From assembly GCA_964371655.1 (NCBI GenBank), contig CAYJOD010000010.1, forward strand, positions 1 to 64,000: a stretch of 64,000 bases of DNA. The letters run 5' to 3'. Numbering within the stretch: position 1 is the stretch's first letter; each line of letters starts with the position of its first letter. A model generated the notes under the pieces. It did not search any database and was not told where the DNA came from. It saw nothing but the letters and a program-made list of their open reading frames with translations. Positions 42,876 to 51,876 of the stretch are shown here, in pieces. The position numbers were made by a program, and so were the translations under genes. The DNA comes from CAZGSN01 sp964371655. GTDB taxonomy: Bacteria > Desulfobacterota > Binatia > HRBIN30.

Positions 42876-43964
42876 CTAGTACTCAATCACGCTGCGCGCC
42901 ACTTCACCCTTCTCCATCCACGCGAACGCGTCGTTGATCTGATCGAGACGAATCCTGCGGCTGACCAGCTCATCGAGCTTCAGCTTCTTCGCCATGTAAA
43001 GATCGAGGATACGCGGCATGTCGAAGCGGAAGCGCGGCGAGCCGTAGTACGAGCCGATGACACCCTTTTCGTCGAGAGGAAACGCGTACGCCGGGAAGCT
43101 CAGCGGCGCACGCACCGGCGGCACGCCGACGATGACCAGCTTGCCGCCGCGACGCACCGCGTAGAACGCGTCCTGAATCACCTCCGGGTTGCCGATGGCC
43201 TCGAAGACATAATCGCAACCCTTGCGGTTGGTCAGCTTCTTGATCTGATCGACGAACTTGCCGTCGTTCGGGTTCACCACGTGGGTTGCCCCAAACTGCT
43301 TCGCCATTTCCAGCTTCGCCGCGACCAGGTCGACGGCAATGATCATCTCAGCGCCGCACAGGGCCGCCCCCTGGATCACGTTCAAACCAACCCCGCCGCA
43401 GCCGACGACGGCAACGTGATCGCCGGGTTCGACTTTGGCCGTGTTCATCGCCGCACCGACTCCGGTCATCACCGCGCAGCCCACCAAGCAGGCGCTGCTC
43501 AGCGGCACGTCGGTGCGGATCTTGATCACCGCCTGCTCCGGCACCACGGTGTACTCAGAGAACGTCCCGCACCAGTGGCGCATGTCGGCGCCGTTGACCT
43601 TGAACCGCGTCGTACCGTCGGACATGGGGCCGCCCATCGCCGCGGCGGCGGTATCGCAGAGATGCGGCCTGCCGCGCGCGCAGTCGCGACACATGCCGCA
43701 GCTGTTCAGCCAGGTCAGCACGACGTGATCCCCGGCGCGCACCGACGATACCCCCGGGCCGACCGCCTCGACGACACCGGCACCCTCGTGGCCGATAATG
43801 AGCGGCAGCTTCATCGGCACCACGCCGCGCTGAACACTCAGATCGCTGTGACACACGCCGCTGGCGCCGAGCTTCACCGCAACCTCGCCTTGGCGCGGCT
43901 CGGCGAGCTGCACGGACTCAACCTTGAACGCCTCGTTGTTGGCATAGAGAACGGCAGCACGCAT
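42876..43964 (-). CDS. Zinc-dependent alcohol dehydrogenase (MDR family)
   Basis: A 362-residue medium-chain dehydrogenase from the ATG at 43964 (AGGAGG site upstream). Catalytic zinc region GVCHSDLS and GHEGAGVVEAVG; structural zinc Cys in CGMCRDCARGRPHLC; NAD-binding HVAVVGCGGVGLNVIQGA. The spacing is like class III/S-hydroxymethyl-glutathione and NDMA-dependent dehydrogenases. Alcohol specificity cannot be read. It is divergent from the two SDR genes. Confidence 0.9.
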   Translation of the reverse strand: MRAAVLYANNEAFKVESVQLAEPRQGEVAVKLGASGVCHSDLSVQRGVVPMKLPLIIGHEGAGVVEAVGPGVSSVRAGDHVVLTWLNSCGMCRDCARGRPHLCDTAAAAMGGPMSDGTTRFKVNGADMRHWCGTFSEYTVVPEQAVIKIRTDVPLSSACLVGCAVMTGVGAAMNTAKVEPGDHVAVVGCGGVGLNVIQGAALCGAEMIIAVDLVAAKLEMAKQFGATHVVNPNDGKFVDQIKKLTNRKGCDYVFEAIGNPEVIQDAFYAVRRGGKLVIVGVPPVRAPLSFPAYAFPLDEKGVIGSYYGSPRFRFDMPRILDLYMAKKLKLDELVSRRIRLDQINDAFAWMEKGEVARSVIEY

Positions 43965-44092
43965 GGGATCCTCCTGGGGATCTGAGGCATAGCAGAGCAG
44001 CGATAGGACCCACACGACAGATCAGACCGATCGGAGCGATCCAACCGATCCGACTATAGGACCGCTGCCTTTCCTCTGGTAAGAGCCCTCGC

Positions 44093-44824
44093 GTGGCCGA
44101 CGACCTCACCCATCAGATCGCCCTCGTTACCGGTGCCGGCCGCGGCATCGGACGTGCCGTCGCGTTGCGATTGGCACAAGGCGGATGCGATCTGGTCCTG
44201 GTGGCACGCACCAAGCACGAGCTCGAAGCCGTAGCCGAGGAGGCGGGCGCTTGCGGCGTGCGCACGCTCGTCCTGCCCACCGACATCACCGACGACCTTC
44301 AGGTTGAAGCGATGGTGCAAGCCGCGATGGTTCGCCTCGGCAGCGTTTCCATCCTGGTCAACAACGCCGGTGTCGCCCCGGTCCGTGCCGCCCACGGCAA
44401 AGCCCCGATGAGAGATTGGGACCGCACGCTCGCCACTTGCCTGCGTGCACCGATGGTGCTCACGCATCTGTTGTTGCCCGACATGCTGGCGCACCGGCGC
44501 GGAGCCATCGTCAACGTCGCCTCGCTGAGCGCGCGCATCGCGCCCCCGGGCGAGGCCGCCTACGCCGCCGCCAAAGCCGGCCTGGTCGCGTTCTCGCGTG
44601 CGCTCTTCGCCGAGGTGCGCAGCAGCGGCGTCAAAGTGGTCGCCGTGTGCCCCGGTCTGGTCGACACCCAGTTCATACCACGCAATCGACGTGTCGATCG
44701 CAGCGCCTTTCTGAAGCCCGAAGACGTCGCGGAAATGATCTTCAGTCTTCTGAGTGTGCCGGCGCATGCATGTCCAACGGAGTTGGTGCTCGAGCCACAA
44801 TTCGATCCCGAGGCGCCACGATGA
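44093..44824 (+). CDS. Short-chain dehydrogenase/reductase
   Basis: A 243-residue classical SDR from a GTG start. Cofactor motif TGAGRGIG, NNAG, catalytic Ser (NVASLSA) and YAAAK. The stop overlaps the start of a second SDR gene (ATGA). Substrate unknown. Confidence 0.9.
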   Translation: MADDLTHQIALVTGAGRGIGRAVALRLAQGGCDLVLVARTKHELEAVAEEAGACGVRTLVLPTDITDDLQVEAMVQAAMVRLGSVSILVNNAGVAPVRAAHGKAPMRDWDRTLATCLRAPMVLTHLLLPDMLAHRRGAIVNVASLSARIAPPGEAAYAAAKAGLVAFSRALFAEVRSSGVKVVAVCPGLVDTQFIPRNRRVDRSAFLKPEDVAEMIFSLLSVPAHACPTELVLEPQFDPEAPR

Positions 44825-45555
44825 CCGATCTCACCGGTAAAGTCGCCGTAGTGACCGGTGCGGCGCGACGAATCGGCGCCGAGATTGCGGTCACGTTCGC
44901 GCAAGCGGGCTGCGATGTCGCGATCAATTACCGCACTTCGAGCTCCGATGCCGAAGCGACGGCGAAGCGAATCCTCGCCCACGGCCGCCGCGTCGTCGCC
45001 GTGCCCGGCGATATGTCGAGGCGTGCCGACGCGCAACGCCTGCTGAGCGAGACCCTCGCCGCATTCGGACGCGCCGATATTCTCGTCGCCAACGCCGGCG
45101 CGTTTCGGCGCACGCCGCTTGCCGACGTTACCGAACAGAATTGGAAAGAAATGCTCAGCAACAACCTGGAGGCGGCCTTCTGGCCGGCGCAGGCCTTCGG
45201 CGTCCACATGCGCGCGCGCGGCGGCGGCGCCATCATCATGATTGCCGACGTCGCCGCCTATCGGCCGTGGGCCGAGTACGCCCCTTACAATGCCGCCAAG
45301 GCCGGCATCGTCGCGCTGACGCTAACCCTCGCCAAGGAGCTCGCACCGAGCGTGCGCGTCAACGCCATCGCTCCGGGGCCGATGATCTTTCCGGAGCAAT
45401 ACGACGACGAGAAACGCGCGCAGGAGATCGGTCGCACTCTACTCAAGCGCCCGGGCAGCCCGCAGCACATCGCCGACGCCGTGCTCGCGCTGACAGGCAA
45501 CGACTACATCACCGGTGCCATTCTTCCCGTCGATGGCGGCAGGGGATTGGCCTGA
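44821..45555 (+). CDS. Short-chain dehydrogenase/reductase
   Basis: A 244-residue SDR from the ATG at 44821; the longer upstream frame is a shadow of the previous gene. Motifs TGAARRIG, NAGAF (ANAGAF instead of NNAG), and YNAAK with a C-terminal GAILPVDGGRGLA, as in FabG/pteridine-reductase-like members. The usual active-site Ser of the SDR tetrad is replaced: IIMIADVAAYRPW has Asp/Val at that place. Coupled with the upstream SDR. Confidence 0.88.
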   Translation: MTDLTGKVAVVTGAARRIGAEIAVTFAQAGCDVAINYRTSSSDAEATAKRILAHGRRVVAVPGDMSRRADAQRLLSETLAAFGRADILVANAGAFRRTPLADVTEQNWKEMLSNNLEAAFWPAQAFGVHMRARGGGAIIMIADVAAYRPWAEYAPYNAAKAGIVALTLTLAKELAPSVRVNAIAPGPMIFPEQYDDEKRAQEIGRTLLKRPGSPQHIADAVLALTGNDYITGAILPVDGGRGLA

Positions 45556-45566
45556 CGATCCGAAGG

Positions 45567-45720
45567 AGGATTTCACCGCAGAGACGCAGAGGAAGAGGTG
45601 CTCCATTTGTCAGGACAGTTTCCAACCAGTTCTATTTTCGGGGCGTTCATGGCGGGGGGGGCCGCTACGTTTTCTTCGCGCTACCTTTGCGTCTCCGCGC
45701 CTCAGCGGTGAGATTGTTTT
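45567..45720. repeat. CACCGCAGAGACGCAGAG / CTCAGCGGTGAG inverted repeat
   Basis: TTTCACCGCAGAGACGCAGA at the left and TTTGCGTCTCCGCGCCTCAG at the right face each other across about 100 bp. The same style of repeat, with CACAGAG, occurs at 61100-61285 and near 49134. Confidence 0.7.
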
Positions 45721-45744
45721 CGCATTGGGGTTAGCCAACAACGG

Positions 45745-46362
45745 ATGCTTTCCAACCACACTTCACCTTACTCGTTCCGCATTTCAGAGTTTTGGAGCGA
45801 GATCTTCGGCAACACCAAGGCGGTGGAGGTCGAGATCGGCTCCGGCACCGGGATCTTCCTGCTCGCGGCCGCCGCTAGCCGCCCCGACACCAACTTCCTC
45901 GCCATCGAGAAGTCGAAGAGCCGCGCCTACGCACTCGCCGAGGTGGTACGCAAGCGCGCGCTCAACAACGCCATCGTGCTGCACGCCGATGCCACCTGCG
46001 TGGTTGAATCGATGCTGCCGCCGCAGTCGGTGCAGGCCTTCCACATCTACTTTCCCGATCCATGGTGGAAGCGACGACACGAACGCCGCCGCATCTTCAC
46101 GCCGGAATTCGTCGACGCCATCGCCAGCGCCCTCAGATCCGGCGGGTATGTCTACGTCGCCACCGACGTCGACAGCGTCTTCACCCTGATGCGAGAATCT
46201 CTGCGCGCCTGCGCGTCCCTCCGCGAAGACAGCAGCAAGCCATCACCGCGACTCACCATCACCACCTTCGAGCGCAAGGGCTTGTCGCGCGGCGCAACGA
46301 TTCGGCAGAGCGCGTTCGTCAGAACCGTGGGCCAGGAGTCAGATCTAAAATCTCAGATCTGA
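45745..46362 (+). CDS. trmB: tRNA (guanine-N7)-methyltransferase
   Basis: A 205-residue TrmB. SAM-binding VEVEIGSGTGIFL and the family hallmark HIYFPDPWWKRRHERRRIF are present, with TDVDSVFTLMRESL in the C-terminal part. It methylates G46 in the variable loop of many tRNAs. Single gene, convergent with the ROK kinase. Confidence 0.94.
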   Translation: MLSNHTSPYSFRISEFWSEIFGNTKAVEVEIGSGTGIFLLAAAASRPDTNFLAIEKSKSRAYALAEVVRKRALNNAIVLHADATCVVESMLPPQSVQAFHIYFPDPWWKRRHERRRIFTPEFVDAIASALRSGGYVYVATDVDSVFTLMRESLRACASLREDSSKPSPRLTITTFERKGLSRGATIRQSAFVRTVGQESDLKSQI

Positions 46363-46415
46363 GATTCCAGACCCGACACCTGCCGCACCCGGGTATTGGT
46401 GTAATTCGAGCGACG

Positions 46416-47306
46416 TCAGGCGAGCAACGCCGCGCCAATCACCCCGGCGGAATCGCCCAACTGATTGCGAACGATGGGCGTACGCAGCTCGTCGTTGAAG
46501 ACGTAGCGTTCCACCGCCTGACGACCGAGGGTGTAGAGCTCATTGATGTTCGAGAGGCCGCCACCGAGGACGATCGTGTCTGGATCGAGGATGTTGACGA
46601 CATTGGCCAAGGCACGACCGAAGCGGTCGAAGAAGCGCTCCACGACCTCGCCTGCGCCGCTCTCACCCCGTCGATAGGCGGCGATGATCGTCGCCATGTC
46701 GGCGTCGTGTCCGCTGCGGTCGCGATACTGGCGCTGCACGGCCGGACCGGAAATGAAGCTTTCAACGCAGCCGCGCCGGCCGCAGTAACAGTAGGGGCCG
46801 TCGCCATCGATCGCGTGGTGTCCCCACTCGCCGGCGAGATGCTGCGCCCCGGTGAGCAGCTCACCCTTGTGCACGATGCCGCCGCCGACGCCGGTGCCCA
46901 TGATCACGCCGAACACCAGACTCGCCCCGCGCCCGGCGCCGGCGAGTGCCTCCGATAGCGCAAACAGGTTGGCGTCGTTCTCGAGACGCACCTCCATATC
47001 CAATCGCGCGGCGATGTCGTTGTGGAGGCGGCGGCCGTTCAGGCAGGTGGTGTTGCAGTTCTTCATCGTCCCGTCGCGCATCGAAATCGATCCCGGAGTG
47101 CCGATGCCGAGCACCGTCGCCTCCGGGACCACGGCGCGCAGCTGCGCCGCCATTAGGCTGAGACGATCGAGGATATGGTCGTAGCCGTGCTCGCTTTCGG
47201 TCGCGATGCGCTCGCGCCACAGCGGCTGCATCCGTTCATCGAGAGCGACACCTTCGATCTTGGTGCCGCCGAGGTCGATGCCGATCCGGCGTCGGTTCTT
47301 CACCAT
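46416..47306 (-). CDS. ROK-family sugar kinase
   Basis: A 296-residue ROK kinase starting at one of two adjacent ATGs (47309 or 47306) after a GGGAAAG site. Motifs: IGIDLGGTKIEGVAL, GIGTPGS, NDANLFALSEA, GVIMGTGVGGGIV and the ROK zinc site GEWGHHAIDGDGPYCYCGRR then GCVESF. Substrate likely glucose, fructose or an amino sugar. The signature ends with LGGGLSNINELY. Confidence 0.92.
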   Translation of the reverse strand: MVKNRRRIGIDLGGTKIEGVALDERMQPLWRERIATESEHGYDHILDRLSLMAAQLRAVVPEATVLGIGTPGSISMRDGTMKNCNTTCLNGRRLHNDIAARLDMEVRLENDANLFALSEALAGAGRGASLVFGVIMGTGVGGGIVHKGELLTGAQHLAGEWGHHAIDGDGPYCYCGRRGCVESFISGPAVQRQYRDRSGHDADMATIIAAYRRGESGAGEVVERFFDRFGRALANVVNILDPDTIVLGGGLSNINELYTLGRQAVERYVFNDELRTPIVRNQLGDSAGVIGAALLA

Positions 47307-47351
47307 CATTCTTTCCCTATCCCGCCGACAGCACCGGCCGCAACCGAACGG

Positions 47352-47425
47352 TATCTGATCACTGATCACTGGTTACTGGTTACTGACCACTGCCCACTGG
47401 CAACTGGTCACTGGTCACTCTCTCC
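47352..47425. repeat. Degenerate CTGGTCACTGGTTACTG short repeats
   Basis: About ten imperfect heptamers (ACTGGTC, ACTGGTT, ACTGACC) follow one another upstream of the ROK gene, then ATACTAGATACCAGGCACC. A related CTGGTATCTCGAATCTCG run with an inverted partner lies at 42784-42850. Confidence 0.65.
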
Positions 47426-47494
47426 CAGCGTAGGAGCCAGTCGCAAACACCAGATACTAGATACCAGGCACCCGATACCGTACTATCCCGCGCC

Positions 47495-47899
47495 ATGTTC
47501 CCCGTCTCTCCCGGCAAAGCCCAAGCTCTCGCGGAGCGCATGGAAGAGCTCGGCCTGCGCGAGGAGGACCTGGAGGAGAGCTTCATACGTTCGGGCGGCA
47601 AGGGTGGGCAAAACGTGAACAAGGTGTCGACCTGCGTCGTCCTCGTGCACAAGCCAACCCGTACGACGGTGAAGTGCCAGCAGGAGCGCTCGCAGGGTAT
47701 GAACCGTTACCGCGCCCGCCAGATGCTGCTCGACAAGATCGAGCGCCAGATCCTCGGCCGCCAAAGCGAAGAGGAACAGCGCATTGCCAAGCTCAAGCGC
47801 CAGAAGCGCAAGCGGTCGAAGCGCGCCAAAGAAAAGATGCTGGCCGGCAAACGCGAACGCTCCGAGACCAAGGCCCTGCGCGCCAGAGTGCGCGAGTGA
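47495..47899 (+). CDS. RF-1-like peptidyl-tRNA hydrolase domain protein
   Basis: A 134-residue protein with the class I release factor GGQ loop: RSGGKGGQNVNKVSTCVVL (Gly37-Gly38-Gln39). The rest is highly basic (KLKRQKRKRSKRAKEKML). It lacks codon-recognition domains, like ArfB/YaeJ and the C12orf65-type ribosome-rescue proteins, and would release stalled peptides. The basic tail fits entry into the mRNA channel. Next gene follows after 20 bp. Confidence 0.88.
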   Translation: MFPVSPGKAQALAERMEELGLREEDLEESFIRSGGKGGQNVNKVSTCVVLVHKPTRTTVKCQQERSQGMNRYRARQMLLDKIERQILGRQSEEEQRIAKLKRQKRKRSKRAKEKMLAGKRERSETKALRARVRE

Positions 47900-47919
47900 G
47901 ACCGGAAAGGAAGCAGCGA

Positions 47920-48282
47920 ATGATTGACCACATCACATTGCACGTCTCGAGTTGCGAACAGAGCAAGCGGTTCTTCGAACGCGCACTCGCGCCACTCGGC
48001 TACGCCGTACTGATGGACTTCGGTGCATTCGCGGGTCTCGGTATCCCCGGAAAGCCGGACTTCTGGATCGCGCAAGGCGACGCCCTCGCTCCGACCCATG
48101 TCGCGTTCGCAAGCTCGGGTCGCGCCGAAGTGGATGCGTTCTATGCGGCGGCGTTGGCCGCTGGTGGTCGCGACAACGGCGCTCCCGGACTGCGGCCGCA
48201 GTACCACCCCAACTATTACGGCGCGTTCGTACTGGACCCCGACGGCAACAATATCGAAGCGGTCTTTCACGGGGCGGAGTAG
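47920..48282 (+). CDS. VOC-superfamily (glyoxalase-like) protein
   Basis: A 120-residue protein from the ATG at 47920 (GGAAAGGA site). VOC features: MIDHITLHVSSCEQSKRFFE, THVAFASSGRAEVDAFY and the closing NYYGAFVLDPDGNNIEAVFH. Metal ligands would be His4 and a C-terminal Glu. Activity unknown; probably an operon with the RF-1-like gene. Confidence 0.9.
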   Translation: MIDHITLHVSSCEQSKRFFERALAPLGYAVLMDFGAFAGLGIPGKPDFWIAQGDALAPTHVAFASSGRAEVDAFYAAALAAGGRDNGAPGLRPQYHPNYYGAFVLDPDGNNIEAVFHGAE

Positions 48283-48420
48283 GGGCAACGCGGGTCTTGG
48301 TGCTCCAGTAGGGCCACGGCGCAGTCGTCGACGGAGGGTGGCGCGGTGCAACCTCGCGCCGCGCCGGCGCCGACTAGCCTGCATTTCTCACCAAGCTCAC
48401 CACAAAGACAGCGACGACCT

Positions 48421-48800
48421 ATCGCGGGCTTTGCCCGCAAGCCAAGCAGCGCCGGTATTTGCAAGCGCTCCCTCTCCCGCAATACCCGCGGGAGAGGAGA
48501 CTGTCGATAAAGTCGCGTAGGGCCGGTTGTACCGGCCGGTCGGGTGGAAAATACGGCCGGCACAGCCGGCCCTACCAGGCGGCATGAAACTCGCGCAACC
48601 GCCGTGCCGGAGAAAATCGACAGTCTCAGAGGGTCGGGGTGAGGGATCCTATCTCTAAAGGCTTGATCCACACGTCCACCGCAGCGCTCCACGATCCGCA
48701 GGCTCGGACGGGTTTAGAATGCGGGCTCATGGGGTGCCGGCCCTCACCCTAACCCTCTCCCGCGCCAGAAGTGGCGCGGGAGAGGGGAGCTGGCCTTTTG
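48421..48800. repeat. Repeat-rich gap with several CCCTCTCCCGC palindromes
   Basis: The gap 48283-49230 (948 bp) has no credible gene. It contains CCCTCTCCCGC palindromes at 48470-48498 and 48741-48790, the GGGTCGGGGTGAGGGATCC end at about 48634-48652, and an inverted GGGCCGGTTGTACCGGCC near 48520-48570. The 48741 copy is the closest relative of the queA insertion copy B. Confidence 0.85.
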
Positions 48801-48942
48801 GTCCAACTCGAAAATCGTCGCGCCGCGACAAGATCTTGAACGTCAGTAGTGCAGAGAAGATCCAAATCTGAAGACGGATTGCACATCATCTCTTCCAAAA
48901 CACCCCGCAAGAACCTGACGATTTATTGAATATTGCAAAGGC

Positions 48943-49092
48943 AAGAGAATGAACTCCACAGATGACACAGATGACGCAGATGAGTACTGCGCTTCGCAAA
49001 GGGCCACAAATCGGGGATCTGTGTCATCTGCGTCATCTGTGGAGTTTTCTTCGGCAGCTGCCGGATTTTCTACTTCTTTCGCAACGCTCATT
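48943..49092. repeat. GATGACGCAGATGAG / CATCTGCGTCATCTG repeat, copy 2
   Basis: Partner of 16196-16345. It carries one more CAGATGA unit in the left arm and GTGGAGTTTTCTTCGGCAG on the right. Followed at 49134 by CTGTGCTCTCTGTGCCTCTG of the CACAGAG family. Confidence 0.85.
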
Positions 49093-49230
49093 AGACTCCG
49101 CGATCTTCTTTGGGCACCAGCAGGTACTTCTGACTTCCTCTGTGCTCTCTGTGCCTCTGTGGTAAGAAATCCGGGCAAGATCTCCTCGTCACGTTGACTT
49201 GGCCGGTGACTTTCGGAACACTCCGCGCCC

Positions 49231-50607
49231 ATGCATGTTATTTATCGGGACCGACGGACGAATTGGCTTCGTCCGTCATTCGCCTTGCTGTTGCTGATTG
49301 CACCCAGCTCAGCGTTTGCCGCTGACTCTGCCGCTGCCGCCATCAACAACGGCGACAACGCCTGGATGCTCGCCAGCACCGGACTCGTCCTGATGATGAC
49401 CGCGCCGGGGTTGGTTCTCTTCTACGGCGGCTTGGTGCGGAGCAAGAACGTGCTCTCCACCATGATGCACAGCCTGGTGTTGATGGGCGCGATGTCGATG
49501 CTGTGGATGGTGTTCGGCTACAGCTTGGCGTTCGGCGAGGGCAATGCGTTTTGCGGCAACCCGCTGCAATATCTCTTCCTCCAGGGCGTGGGCGGAGCGC
49601 CGAATGCGGATTATGCGGCGACGATCCCGCATCAGACGTTCATGCTGTTTCAGATGATGTTTGTGATCATCACCCCGGCGCTCATCAGCGGCGCGGTGGC
49701 GGAGCGCATGAAGTTCAGCGCCTATCTGCTGTTCATCCTGTTGTGGACCACGATCGTCTACCTGCCGCTCTGCCATATGGTGTGGGGCAAGGGCGGACTC
49801 TTCAATTGGGCTCTGGGCGGGACGATCCCCGTGCTCGACTTCGCCGGCGGCACGGTGGTGCACATCAATTCGGGCGTGGCGGCGTTGGTCTGCGCCTTGG
49901 TCCTCGGCCACCGCACTGGGTTTCCGCGCGAGGCCATGATGCCGCACAACGTGGTTTACTCGCTCATCGGCACCGGTTTGCTGTGGGTCGGATGGTTCGG
50001 GTTCAACGCCGGCAGCGCCCTCAACGCCGGCGCTTTGGCGACGAGCGCTTTTGCCGCAACTCACTTCTCGGCCGCCGCTGCCGCCCTCAGTTGGACCGCG
50101 GTCGAGTGGTGGTTGAAGGGCAAGCCCAGCGTCCTCGGTGCCGCCTCGGGCATGGTCGCGGGGCTGGCGACCATCACACCGGCTTCAGGGTTCGTGACGA
50201 TTCCGTCGGCGGTGCTCATCGGACTGGTGGCGGGCGTCGTCTGCTACACCGCGGTCACGAAGTTGAAGTCGCATTTCGGCTACGACGATTCACTCGACGT
50301 CTTCGGCGTCCACGGCGTCGGCAGCGTGGTTGGCATGTTGATGCTGGGTTTCATGGCCAGCGCCGACGTGAACGCCGCCATTGCCACCACCTTCCAGAGC
50401 GGAGGCCACACCGTGTCGCTGGCGGGTAGCGGCGCGCAAGCTCTCAACCAGCTCAAGGCGGTGCTCTTCACCGTCGTGTTCTCGGGCAGCGTGTCGTTCA
50501 TCCTCTTGAAGTTGGTGGACGCACTGATTGGCTTGCGTGTGGACATGGAAGAGGAAAGTCTAGGCTTGGACCTGTCACAGCACGGCGAACGCGCCTACAA
50601 CGAATAG
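49231..50607 (+). CDS. amt: Ammonium transporter
   Basis: A 458-residue Amt/MEP channel with an N-terminal signal-like segment (FALLLLIAPSSAFA) and eleven hydrophobic segments. Pore features: DNAWMLASTGLVLMMTAPGL, the His of VVHINSGVAALV and the second His of FGVHGVGSVVGML; also WFGFNAGSALNAG. It moves ammonium across the inner membrane. The PII gene follows after 5 bp, the usual partnership in which PII blocks Amt. Confidence 0.96.
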   Translation: MHVIYRDRRTNWLRPSFALLLLIAPSSAFAADSAAAAINNGDNAWMLASTGLVLMMTAPGLVLFYGGLVRSKNVLSTMMHSLVLMGAMSMLWMVFGYSLAFGEGNAFCGNPLQYLFLQGVGGAPNADYAATIPHQTFMLFQMMFVIITPALISGAVAERMKFSAYLLFILLWTTIVYLPLCHMVWGKGGLFNWALGGTIPVLDFAGGTVVHINSGVAALVCALVLGHRTGFPREAMMPHNVVYSLIGTGLLWVGWFGFNAGSALNAGALATSAFAATHFSAAAAALSWTAVEWWLKGKPSVLGAASGMVAGLATITPASGFVTIPSAVLIGLVAGVVCYTAVTKLKSHFGYDDSLDVFGVHGVGSVVGMLMLGFMASADVNAAIATTFQSGGHTVSLAGSGAQALNQLKAVLFTVVFSGSVSFILLKLVDALIGLRVDMEEESLGLDLSQHGERAYNE

Positions 50608-50612
50608 CCTCC

Positions 50613-50951
50613 ATGAAGAAGATCGAAGCCATCATCCAGCCGTTCAAGCTCGAAGCCGTGAAGGACGCCCTGAAGGCACTGGGCATCCAAGGCATGAACG
50701 TCACCAAGGTCAAAGGCTTCGGTCGCCAGAAGGGGCATACGGAGATTTATCGCGGTGGCGAATACACTGTGGATTTCCTACCCAAGGTCAAAATCGAAAC
50801 CGTCATCGCCGATGCGCTGGTGAGCGAAGCGATCGAGGCCATCATCAAGGCCGCGAACACGAACAAGATCGGTGCCGGCAAGGTGTTGGTCATGCCGGTC
50901 GAAGAGGCGCAGCGCATCCGCACCGGCGAGCGTGGCGACGGCGCGATCTGA
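50613..50951 (+). CDS. glnK: Nitrogen regulatory protein PII
   Basis: A 112-residue PII protein of full length. The T-loop GRQKGHTEIYRGGEYTVDF has Tyr51, the uridylylation site; B and C loop motifs VSEAIEAIIKAA and GKVLVMPVEEAQRIRTGERG. Its position after amt suggests GlnK rather than GlnB. Senses 2-oxoglutarate and ATP/ADP and gates the transporter. Confidence 0.95.
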   Translation: MKKIEAIIQPFKLEAVKDALKALGIQGMNVTKVKGFGRQKGHTEIYRGGEYTVDFLPKVKIETVIADALVSEAIEAIIKAANTNKIGAGKVLVMPVEEAQRIRTGERGDGAI

Positions 50952-51058
50952 AGCGTGCCCAGCGATGGAGTACCGCATGATTAAGGAGGCCGAACCGGGC
51001 CTGCCAGCAAACCCACCCAAAGCCGCGGCTGGTGGGGTCAGTTTGATGTTTTCGCCCG

Positions 51059-51163
51059 ATGTCATCCCGAGCGAAGCGATGGATCTGCAGTGGTAATGTC
51101 GTGCCCACGGTGGTCTCCGGGAAGATTCCTCGCCGCGGAAATTTGCGAAGGCTCGGAATGACA
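51059..51163. repeat. GATGTCATCCCGAGC...GCTCGGAATGACA repeat, copy 2
   Basis: Partner of 41983-42096, with the preceding TTTGATGTTTTCGCCC also shared. It lies between glnK and tmk. The gap 50952-51255 has nothing else recognisable. Confidence 0.85.
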
Positions 51164-51255
51164 ATCTCATTGACCCACTGCCAAACCGCGCGCCATTGCG
51201 GGCGGGCGTTGCGGCAGCGCATGACGCGGCGAGCGAATGGCAACGAGGAGCAGCG

Positions 51256-51876
51256 TTGAGCGCAGGCAAGCTAATCGTTTTCGAAGGTGGCGAGGGCACC
51301 GGGAAGTCGACGCAGATTCGGGTCGTCGCCGAAGCCCTGCGACAGCGCGGTTACGAGGTGATCGAAACACGCGAGCCCGGGGGCACGGCGCTTGGAGCGC
51401 AGTTGCGCGAGATGGTGATGACGCCGGCGGCCACACCACCGGTCCCGCTGGTGGAGCTCCTGCTCTATCTTGCCGATCGCGCCCAACATGTGGCCCAGGT
51501 GATTCGCCCGGCTCTCGCCGCCGGCAGCATCGTTCTCAGCGACCGCTTTTCCGCTTCGACCATCGCCTACCAAGGTTACGCCCGCGGACTCGATCTTGCG
51601 ATGGTCAAGCAGCTCGATGCACTGGCTCGTGGCGGAGTGACTCCCGACCTGACCGTCTTGCTCGACTGCCCGGTGGCCGTCGGCCTGCAACGGGCGCGCG
51701 GCGACGATCGCTTCCATCAGGAAGAGCAAGAGTTTCACGAACGGGTGCGCGCCGCGTTTCTCGAGTTCGCCGCTGGCGATCGCGATCACTATGTCGTGGT
51801 CGACACGACCCAGTCGCGCGAGCAGGTGAGCGCGCACGCGCTGGCCGGAGTGCTGCAATGCCTGAGTCAGAGCTGA
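51256..51876 (+). CDS. tmk: Thymidylate kinase
   Basis: A 206-residue dTMP kinase. I place the start at TTG 51256, with a GAGGAG site at 51245-51250 and sequence LSAGKLIVFEGGEGTGKST; the longer frame from 51196 has no family resemblance. P-loop GGEGTGKST, REPGGTALG, and SDRFSASTIAYQGYARG (DR[F/Y] motif) are visible. It phosphorylates dTMP. First gene of tmk-holB-ricT-metG-tatD, an order also seen in other bacteria. Overlaps holB by 19 bp. Confidence 0.93.
   Translation: MSAGKLIVFEGGEGTGKSTQIRVVAEALRQRGYEVIETREPGGTALGAQLREMVMTPAATPPVPLVELLLYLADRAQHVAQVIRPALAAGSIVLSDRFSASTIAYQGYARGLDLAMVKQLDALARGGVTPDLTVLLDCPVAVGLQRARGDDRFHQEEQEFHERVRAAFLEFAAGDRDHYVVVDTTQSREQVSAHALAGVLQCLSQS

Noticed and set aside
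49200..49230. Sigma-54-type promoter before amt
   Set aside because: I looked for TGGCAC-N5-TTGCA before amt and gdhA and could not find a convincing match.
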